Of a stretch of DNA of 64,000 nt, positions 47,701 to 56,835 are shown piece by piece. The stretch is from the NCBI GenBank assembly GCA_930367205.1, contig OV884011.1:45459754-45523753 (forward strand), given 5' to 3'. Positions within the stretch are counted from its first letter, which is position 1. Each line of letters begins with the position of its first letter. This stretch comes from Acanthosoma haemorrhoidale. Taxonomy: Eukaryota > Arthropoda > Insecta > Hemiptera > Acanthosomatidae. The translations under genes were made by a program, and so were the position numbers. Under the pieces are notes generated by a model. That model saw only the letters and a list, made by a program, of their open reading frames with translations. It did no database searches and was not told where the DNA came from.

Positions 47701-50700
47701 ACTTTCTTTAAGCGCGTAACATTGACTGTTTAATTTTTCGTTTATTTCTTTATTATTTTCTTTAAGCGCGTTACTTTGACTGTTTAATTTTTCGTTTATT
47801 TCTTTATTATTTTCTTTAAGCGCGTTACTTTGACTGTTTAATTTTTCGTTTATTTCTTTATTATTTTCTTTAAGCGCGTTACATTGACTGTTTAATTTTT
47901 CGTTTATTTCTTTATTATTTTCTTTAAGCGCGTTACATTGACTGTTTAATTTTTCGTTTATTTCTTTATTATTTTCTTTAAGCGCGTTACTTTGACTGTT
48001 TAATTTTTCGTTTATTTCTTTATTATTTTCTTTAAGCGCGTTACTTTGACTGTTTAATTTTTCGTTTATTTCTTTATTATTTTCTTTAAGCGCGTTACTT
48101 TGACTGTTTAATTTTTCGTTTATTTCTTTATTATTTTCTTTAAGCGCGTTACTTTGACTGTTTAATTTTTCGTTTATTTCTTTATTATTTTCTTTAAGCG
48201 CGTTACATTGACTGTTTAATTTTTCGTTTATTTCTTTATTATTTTCTTTAAGCGCGTTACTTTGACTGTTTAATTTTTCGTTTATTTCTTTATTATTTTC
48301 TTTAAGCGCGTTACTTTGACTGTTTAATTTTTCGTTTATTTCTTTATTATTTTCTTTAAGCGCGTTACTTTGACTGTTTAATTTTTCGTTTATTTCTTTA
48401 TTATTTTCTTTAAGCGCGTTACTTTGACTGTTTAATTTTTCGTTTATTTCTTTATTATTTTCTTTAAGCGCGTTACTTTGACTGTTTAATTTTTCGTTTA
48501 TTTCTTTATTATTTTCTTTAAGCGCGTTACATTGACCGTTTAATTTTTCGTTTATTTCTTTATTATTTTCTTTAAGCGCGTTACTTTGACTGTTTAATTT
48601 TTCGTTTATTTCTTTATTATTTTCTTTAAGCGCGTTACTTTGATTGTTTAATTTTTCGTTTATTTCTTTATTATTTTCTTTAAGCGCGTTACTTTGACTG
48701 TTTAATTTTTCGTTTATTTCTTTATTATTTTCTTTAAGCGCGTTACTTTGACTGTTTAATTTTTCGTTTATTTCTTTATTATTTTCTTTAAGCGCGTTAC
48801 TTTGACTGTTTAATTTTTCGTTTATTTCTTTATTATTTTCTTTAAGCGCGTTACTTTGACTGTTTAATTTTTCGTTTATTTCTTTATTATTTTCTTTAAG
48901 CGCGTTACTTTGACTGTTTAATTTTTCGTTTATTTCTTTATTATTTTCTTTAAGCGCGTTACATTGACTGTTTAATTTTTCGTTTATTTCTTTATTATTT
49001 TCTTTAAGCGCGTTACTTTGACTGTTTAATTTTTCGTTTATTTCTTTATTATTTTCTTTAAGCGCGTTACTTTGACTGTTTAATTTTTCGTTTATTTCTT
49101 TATTATTTTCTTTAAGCGCGTTACTTTGACTGTTTAATTTTTCGTTTATTTCTTTATTATTTTCTTTAAGCGCGTTACTTTGACCGTTTAATTTTTCGTT
49201 TATTTCTTTATTATTTTCTTTAAGCGCGTTACTTTGACCGTTTAATTTTTCGTTTATTTCTTTATTATTTTCTTTAAGCGCGTTACTTTGACTGTTTAAT
49301 TTTTCGTTTATTTCTTTATTATTTTCTTTAAGCGCGTTACTTTGACTGTTTAATTTTTCGTTTATTTCTTTATTATTTTCTTTAAGCGCGTTACTTTGAC
49401 TGTTTAATTTTTCGTTTATTTCTTTATTATTTTCTTTAAGCGCGTTACTTTGACTGTTTAATTTTTCGTTTATTTCTTTATTATTTTCTTTAAGCGCGTT
49501 ACATTGACTGTTTAATTTTTCGTTTATTTCTTTATTATTTTCTTTAAGCGCGTTACTTTGACTGTTTAATTTTTCGTTTATTTCTTTATTATTTTCTTTA
49601 AGCGCGTTACTTTGACCGTTTAATTTTTCGTTTATTTCTTTATTATTTTCTTTAAGCGCGTTACTTTGACTGTTTAATTTTTCGTTTATTTCTTTATTAT
49701 TTTCTTTAAGCGCGTTACTTTGACTGTTTAATTTTTCGTTTATTTCTTTATTATTTTCTTTAAGCGCGTTACTTTGACTGTTTAATTTTTCGTTTATTTC
49801 TTTATTATTTTCTTTAAGCGCGTTACATTGACTGTTTAATTTTTCGTTTATTTCTTTATTATTTTCTTTAAGCGCGTTACTTTGACTGTTTAATTTTTCG
49901 TTTATTTCTTTATTATTTTCTTTAAGCGCGTTACTTTGACTGTTTAATTTTTCGTTTATTTCTTTATTATTTTCTTTAAGCGCGTTACTTTGACTGTTTA
50001 ATTTTTCGTTTATTTCTTTATTATTTTCTTTAAGCGCGTTACTTTGACTGTTTAATTTTTCGTTTATTTCTTTATTATTTTCTTTAAGCGCGTTACTTTG
50101 ACTGTTTAATTTTTCGTTTATTTCTTTATTATTTTCTTTAAGCGCGTTACATTGACCGTTTAATTTTTCGTTTATTTCTTTATTGTTTTCTTTAAGCGCG
50201 TTACTTTGACTGTTTAATTTTTCGTTTATTTCTTTATTATTTTCTTTAAGCGCGTTACTTTGATTGTTTAATTTTTCGTTTATTTCTTTATTATTTTCTT
50301 TAAGCGCGTTACTTTGACTGTTTAATTTTTCGTTTATTTCTTTATTATTTTCTTTAAGCGCGTTACTTTGACTGTTTAATTTTTCGTTTATTTCTTTATT
50401 ATTTTCTTTAAGCGCGTTACTTTGACTGTTTAATTTTTCGTTTATTTCTTTATTATTTTCTTTAAGCGCGTTACTTTGACTGTTTAATTTTTCGTTTATT
50501 TCTTTATTATTTTCTTTAAGCGCGTTACTTTGACTGTTTAATTTTTCGTTTATTTCTTTATTATTTTCTTTAAGCGCGTTACATTGACTGTTTAATTTTT
50601 CGTTTATTTCTTTATTATTTTCTTTAAGCGCGTTACTTTGACTGTTTAATTTTTCGTTTATTTCTTTATTATTTTCTTTAAGCGCGTTACTTTGACTGTT

Positions 50701-52861
50701 TAATTTTTCGTTTATTTCTTTATTATTTTCTTTAAGCGCGTTACTTTGACTGTTTAATTTTTCGTTTATTTCTTTATTATTTTCTTTAAGCGCGTTACTT
50801 TGACCGTTTAATTTTTCGTTTATTTCTTTATTATTTTCTTTAAGCGCGTTACTTTGACCGTTTAATTTTTCGTTTATTTCTTTATTATTTTCTTTAAGCG
50901 CGTTACTTTGACTGTTTAATTTTTCGTTTATTTATTTATTATTTTCTTTAAGCGCGTTACTTTGACTGTTTAATTTTTCGTTTATTTCTTTATTATTTTC
51001 TTTAAGCGCGTTACTTTGACTGTTTAATTTTTCGTTTATTTCTTTATTATTTTCTTTAAGCGCGTTACTTTGACTGTTTAATTTTTCGTTTATTTCTTTA
51101 TTATTTTCTTTAAGCGCGTTACATTGACTGTTTAATTTTTCGTTTATTTCTTTATTATTTTCTTTAAGCGCGTTACTTTGACTGTTTAATTTTTCGTTTA
51201 TTTCTTTATTATTTTCTTTAAGCGCGTTACTTTGACTGTTTAATTTTTCGTTTATTTCTTTATTATTTTCTTTAAGCGCGTTACTTTGACTGTTTAATTT
51301 TTCGTTTATTTCTTTATTATTTTCTTTAAGCGCGTTACATTGACTGTTTAATTTTTCGTTTATTTCTTTATTATTTTCTTTAAGCGCGTTACTTTGACTG
51401 TTTAATTTTTCGTTTATTTCTTTATTATTTTCTTTAAGCGCGTTACTTTGACTGTTTAATTTTTCGTTTATTTCTTTATTATTTTCTTTAAGCGCGTTAC
51501 TTTGACTGTTTAATTTTTCGTTTATTTCTTTATTATTTTCTTTAAGCGCGTTACTTTGACCGTTTAATTTTTCGTTTATTTCTTTATTATTTTCTTTAAG
51601 CGCGTTACTTTGACCGTTTAATTTTTCGTTTATTTCTTTATTATTTTCTTTAAGCGCGTTACATTGACTGATTAATTTTTCGTTTATTTCTTTATTATTT
51701 TCTTTAAGCGCGTTACTTTGACTGTTTAATTTTTCGTTTATTTCTTTATTATTTTCTTTAAGCGCGTTACTTTGACTGTTTAATTTTTCGTTTATTTCTT
51801 TATTATTTTCTTTAAGCGCGTTACTTTGACTGTTTAATTTTTCGTTTATTTCTTTATTATTTTCTTTAAGCGCGTTACATTGACTGTTTAATTTTTCGTT
51901 TATTTCTTTATTATTTTCTTTAAGCGCGTTACTTTGACTGTTTAATTTTTCGTTTATTTCTTTATTATTTTCTTTAAGCGCGTTACTTTGACCGTTTAAT
52001 TTTTCGTTTATTTCTTTATTATTTTCTTTAAGCGCGTTACTTTGACTGTTTAATTTTTCGTTTATTTCTTTATTATTTTCTTTAAGCGCGTTACTTTGAC
52101 TGTTTAATTTTTCGTTTATTTCTTTATTATTTTCTTTAAGCGCGTTACTTTGACTGTTTAATTTTTCGTTTATTTCTTTATTATTTTCTTTAAGCGCGTT
52201 ACTTTGACTGTTTAATTTTTCGTTTATTTCTTTATTATTTTCTTTAAGCGCGTTACTTTGACTGTTTAATTTTTCGTTTATTTCTTTATTATTTTCTTTA
52301 AGCGCGTTACTTTGACTGTTTAATTTTTCGTTTATTTCTTTATTATTTTCTTTAAGCGCGTTACATTGACTGTTTAATTTTTCGTTTATTTCTTTATTAT
52401 TTTCTTTAAGCGCGTTACTTTGACTGTTTAATTTTTCGTTTATTTCTTTATTATTTTCTTTAAGCGCGTTACTTTGACTGTTTAATTTTTCGTTTATTTC
52501 TTTATTATTTTCTTTAAGCGCGTTACTTTGACCGTTTAATTTTTCGTTTATTTCTTTATTATTTTCTTTAAGCGCGTTACTTTGACTGTTTAATTTTTCG
52601 TTTATTTCTTTATTATTTTCTTTAAGCGCGTTACTTTGACTGTTTAATTTTTCGTTTATTTCTTTATTATTTTCTTTAAGCGCGTTACATTGACTGTTTA
52701 ATTTTTCGTTTATTTCTTTATTATTTTCTTTTAGCGCGTTACTTTGACTGTTTAATTTTTCGTTTATTTCTTTATTATTTTCTTTAAGCGCGTTACTTTG
52801 ACTGTTTAATTTTTCGTTTATTTCTTTATTATTTTCTCTAAGCGCGTAAATTGACTGTTTA
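44724..52861 (-). repeat. 54-bp minisatellite, about 150 units, coding for LNSQSNALKENNKEINEK
   Basis: The unit on the plus strand is TTTAAGCGCGTTACTTTGAC followed by 34 bp of T-rich sequence. The period is exactly 54 bp throughout: the register is the same at 44.9 and 52.8 kb, so no indel has accumulated except in the first unit. On the minus strand each unit is 18 sense codons with no ATG, TTG, CTG or GTG. Units differ at a few sites: AGT or TGT (Ser or Cys) at residue 5, Ser/Gly/Asn at residue 3, rare Asn-to-Tyr, Ser, Asp or Ile changes. Leu at 1 and 8 and Ile at 15 give a hydrophobic stripe; 18 residues equal five helical turns, fitting a long coiled coil. Confidence 0.97.
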
Positions 52862-53117
52862 TTTGGGCAAGCAGTTGTTGCAACATCGTGGGATGATTTA
52901 TCGTGGGTTCGGGGGCTGGGGGGTCTCCTTTAGAGGCTGCGTTTGAGCCAACCGTGGGTAGTATACCTGAATCTGACCCGGACATATTTGTGTTCGTGTA
53001 TGTTTAACAAACGTAAAATTATGAGAAAAAATATAAACTATTAGTGGTTAGTTCTAGTTATTATTCTAACATGCAATACCTCACAATTCCTTTGGTTTCT
53101 TTAGAATTTTGAAATTA

Positions 53118-53135
53118 ATCCCGGAGCGGCCCCCA
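53118..53135 (-). other. tRNA-Pro-like primer binding site upstream of the gag-like gene
   Basis: On the minus strand TGGGGGCCGCTCCGGGAT lies 132 bp before the gag-like ATG. It closely resembles the complement of a tRNA-Pro 3' end (TGGGGGCTCGTCCGGGAT). TTCA plus one base precedes it, as expected for the end of a 5' LTR. If real, a 5' LTR lies at about 53137-53395; no second LTR was found to confirm it. Confidence 0.45.
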
Positions 53136-53136
53136 T

Positions 53137-53395
53137 TGAAACCTACCTCATTTTTTACCATTTCTTTTTCTAATTTATTAGATCAATTTACCTTAACTAA
53201 TTTGGCAGGTCCGTCATGAGATCTTTAATTCAAATTGTTTTATGTCTTTGACATAGGAATTTATCCCGATTGAATCGCCCGATCTCAAGGCTAATGTTCT
53301 AGTTATTAATAAATTGAGAAACTAGGAATTGTGAAATATATTCAAATAAGATGGTTATAACAAATAATTATAATTATACAGAGTGCTGACAAAAA
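53137..53395 (-). repeat. Candidate 5' LTR of the gag-like element
   Basis: Inferred only from the primer binding site next to it and a possible TGTCAGCACTCTG start at about 53395. The missing 3' copy leaves the left boundary unproven. Confidence 0.25.
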
Positions 53396-53988
53396 GTATA
53401 TAAAAAAATATTCAATTCCTTTTAAATTAGGATATTTACTACTAATTACACAAAACATGAAATTTGAGCTCAATTTCTTTTAATGGATCCATAGTAAAAA
53501 CAATATTAATATCACCCAATCGATGATCTCCGTATAATCCAATCAACATTACTGTCTGCTCTTGGTTCTTCTTCTCTCTTCCTGTATGCCAGCTCGGGAG
53601 CTTGATGAGAATCCGCTCACCTCGGCGGTCGTGCTAAGACTGACTCTTTATCTCATCCCCACTCCTAAGAGCATAAGGGAAGATGCTTACCATCTGGTCA
53701 CATCTGTGAAGGTTCCTGGCCATGATATGCTCAAATATCATGAATGTTACAATATATATATATACAGGATCAGATGAACAGGCACAATAATTAATAGATT
53801 ACAGGCACGAATGGAGAAAATTCGCACCTATTTCAATAGATAGAAAACAAAACTCAACACACTTATAACTTCCATTTTCGAGTCTATTCACTAACATCAG
53901 ACCACTCCCTCAGTAATCATGTAAATAACATATGAAGCATGATAAAATATCTCCCTCCTAGCTAGAAGTAAAATATCGGATATAAATG
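53396..53988. other. Unassigned spacer
   Basis: A GC-richer segment at 53540-53720 matches nothing I recognise; the rest is AT-rich. Confidence 0.35.
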
Positions 53989-54666
53989 GAATATCGACTT
54001 TGAACATTTAAATGGCTTAAAAACTTAATGATATATTTTATTCTTTCAAATTAAGTTAGGATGGATTTCTTTACATGAAAAATATTTTCTACCTTGGAAC
54101 CCTAAATGAAAAGAAAGAAAGGAAAACATTTAACACAAAGTTGATGATAATGTGATGTATAATTTCATATAATTTATTAATGGGTGACGTTTCGACATCT
54201 TTCTTTCATAAATTAAGCCGATAAACTAATAGGCAGTCCACTCACATATAGATAGACAATTTTATTATTATCAGAATATTTACATGTAATCAACACTATG
54301 AATTTTAAGCAGTAAGCCTATAACATAAGTTTAACGTCTTGTTTATTTGGGGGGGGGGGCATGATACTACTACCCGAAACCACTTCACTTGACACTGAGC
54401 TCACAGATCCACTCATATCTAAATTGACAACTATCTCTCCAAGAACGAACTCCTTTAATAACTTATTTTAAAATTTATTTATTTATCTTTCTATTACGCT
54501 TCGGCAGGAGTTATGATAATTTAAATGTTTTCCTTGCTTTCTTTTCATTTAGGGTTCCATGGTAGAGAATATTGTTCAAGTAAAGAAATCCATCCTAACG
54601 TAATTTGAAAGAATAAAATATATAATTAAGTTTTTTAGGCCATTTAAATGTTCAAAGTGGATATTC
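53989..54666. repeat. Large inverted repeat, arms about 145 bp
   Basis: Left arm 53989-54133 and right arm 54521-54666 are reverse complements at roughly nine bases in ten (for example CTTTGAACATTTAAATGG and GGAACCCTAAATGAAAAGAA in both). They are separated by about 390 bp, which includes an 11-G run and a GACGTTTCGACAT motif. It could be a foldback element, terminal repeats of a non-autonomous transposon, or a Penelope-type inverted structure. No ORF lies inside. Confidence 0.8.
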
Positions 54667-54912
54667 TAAAGGAACAATATCCCACAATAAAATTCAACAC
54701 AAATTTCATCCATTCCACTTCAAGTATCGCCTAGCCCTACCTTTTGGATGATCTCTTGAAATGTTTAAACAATGCGTAATACAGGAAAATGTAAAGAGCT
54801 AATCGTTCAGGAATGCTTTTCGATTCGCTGTGAAAGTAAACTCCCATATCAGTCGATTTCATTCCTCTATGCTTTGTTATCAACTGTTGCATTCAATTTG
54901 ACAACTGTCAAG

Positions 54913-54922
54913 TATATTAAAA
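54913..54922 (+). promoter_or_regulatory. Candidate TATA box of the ankyrin gene
   Basis: TATATTAAAA lies about 55 bp before a strong donor (CCTGA followed by GTAAGTAT) at 54977/54978. Together they suggest a short non-coding first exon starting near 54945 and spliced to the acceptor at 56348. Confidence 0.3.
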
Positions 54923-54944
54923 CCCATTTCGTTCTATAATGCAA

Positions 54945-54977
54945 CCCTTACACTTGGAGAAGAAATTGGTTTCCTGA
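54945..54977 (+). other. Candidate non-coding first exon of the ankyrin gene
   Basis: Placed by the TATA-like motif and the consensus donor at its end. It contains no ATG in a useful frame. Unproven without transcripts. Confidence 0.25.
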
Positions 54978-56348
54978 GTAAGTATGTACTTTTTTCACTT
55001 TATAATGTTACTTTATCATGCTCTTGTAAAATTGCCTTCATTTAAATAAATTAAAGCTTATTTAAATTGTTTTAAAACTATGCAATAAGCAAAATTTATC
55101 CTGATTTGTTCACTTCCCATGATAACACTATTTACTAAAGAGATATTGCTTGTTTTTAAGATGACATTGATCTGTTTAAAAGTTTTAATTATAATGAAAT
55201 CATTTTCATATTAAGGGAAACAATTATAAAAAAAACTATCTGCAATTAAAAGATTTCCCCCAAAGTTGGCCAGAGATACAAATGTAAAGGAGCATATTTT
55301 TCTCATGCATTCCTGTTTTAGTAAGGGTTGAAATCTCAAATTGAGGCCAGTTGTGGTTAAATCCGTAATGTTTTATTTTATTTTTTAAATATATCATGGC
55401 TATAAAATATTCACGGCTCTTAAAAGTTACCCTTTCCAATTGCCACCAGATTGCCTGAATTATTATTGTGTTCACAGTTTTAACTCGACCATTCTTTTTT
55501 TTTTAGAGGCTTGATAGTTCCATTTGATGGTCTGTTGATGCTAAAAATAAAACCTGCTCGTGAAAAATATTTTAGGATCATTATTAAATTATTTAATAAT
55601 TAATAATGTGCAATATGTGTTTGGAAAAGTTATTTTAACTATCATCAAAAGTGTATTCCCAATTTTTTCCACCCCAAGTTTGATGTTCCAGGGATGATAT
55701 TTTGCATGGAGTTTAACATGATGAACCAAAGATGCTAAAGATAAAAGCAAAATAATGACCATTAAGAAATTAATCAATCACTTATAATTAAAACATAAAA
55801 TTTTTCCCATCATGACAAATTTGTGCTCAGATTGCAAAATTTTATGTAACTTTTCCTAACAGATAGATTTTTTTTACATTCCAGAGTCTATAATTACTAA
55901 AGTGTAATTAAAAATCACAAAGTTGTTTTACACGAGTATTGCCTATAATAGTTGGCTAATACTTACAGTATCTTTTTATAGTACTTAAAGACTCTAGAAT
56001 ATGAAAAAATCTCAATATACTTATTAATATATGTAATACATTTTGGGACTTCAGTGGGTTATAATTATAAGAAGTCATTAAAATTGTCATAACCTTTAAT
56101 TGATCTCGCTTGACTTAGATTTTTTTTTAAATAAGAAAAAAATATATTGTTGTAATAACATAATTTTTTTTTTTTCATAGCCCCTTTAAATTTACAGATA
56201 ATTATATATAATTATAGATCCTCAGGTGAATCTACATAAATGTTACATATACAAAATCAGTATCTGTTTAACTTGTAATTATTTATTATTGGGACTGTGT
56301 TGATTAGATTGTATATAGAATTTTACAATTTATGACGTATTTTTTTAG
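54978..56348. other. Probable first intron of the ankyrin gene
   Basis: AT-rich with no coding signal, ending in a T-rich tract and TAG at 56346-56348. Confidence 0.35.
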
Positions 56349-56355
56349 ATTAGAG

Positions 56356-56835
56356 ATGGCCTTTCAACTCGATCAACAGGAACTACACTGCAGTGTACAA
56401 AAATTTACTGATATGTGTGGAAAGTCGCTAAGTGAAAAATTTAAAATAGCTGTCGAGCAAATGTTTAACTATAACACCAAACAAACTTCATTAGCTATCG
56501 ATACGTTGCATTGTGATCAAAAGCTTTCCCTAGTGATGCTCTATTCATTAATTGAAAAAGACCTGGCACTTTTTGCTTCAGCGATGCAGATTTTCTCCGA
56601 GCTGTACCGGGGGAAATTCACAACTTTAGAAAACTGGTTAAAAGACGAATTTTCCTTCGCAAAAGAGGACATAATAACTGCTGTATCACGCTTGGCGCAA
56701 CTTGTCTCTAAGGGTGTACTCCAGATCAATAAGCAAATCTTGCAAGTTTTCTCTGGGCTTGAACTTAAGTACAACTTGAAAAAATACTTTATTGAAAGTG
56801 GTGATGACACAGCTTTGGGATTCATAAATAATCTG
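56356..56835 (+). CDS. Ankyrin gene, exon coding for the helical N-terminal domain
   Basis: It opens at ATG 56356 (MAFQLDQQELHCSVQKF), 7 bp after the acceptor. An ATG at 56332 lies in the upstream intron. The sequence is mostly amphipathic helix (LSLVMLYSLIEKDLALFASA, DIITAVSRLAQLVSKGVLQI). I do not recognise the domain. It ends INNL at a donor GTAAAT. Confidence 0.75.

Larger units (their letters stand above)
43671..52985 (-). pseudogene. Gag-like gene with giant in-frame coiled-coil minisatellite
   Basis: On the minus strand an ATG at 52985-52983 starts MSGSDSGILPTVGSNAASKG and continues to TMLQQLLAQINSQ, where a 54-bp repeat array begins. About 150 units of 18 codons follow, then a non-repeat coiled-coil (44712-44330; LREELKSEISAKFEQC, LNSKLNEEINKRDQEILEVQ) and a capsid-like region (44200-43680; LPQSFIKNLTQAYYLYGKYR, DWFITQKPFIDNFQDFIETF, AKLVARAHECIRPYDESYL). 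The latter resembles Ty3/Gypsy-type Gag. Breaks: a 1-base deletion in the first repeat unit (about 52852), TAA in one unit (50932-50934) and a 1-base insertion before the capsid part (about 44072). The gene stops at the (TA)n tract carrying the Gypsy insertion; no zinc knuckle or pol follows. Without breaks it would encode about 3,000 residues. It may be a retrotransposon gag or a gag-derived host gene. Confidence 0.7.

Noticed and set aside
44724..52861. CRISPR-like array appearance
   Set aside because: Units are contiguous, with no unique spacers, and are exactly 18 codons in frame; this is a coding minisatellite in a eukaryote.
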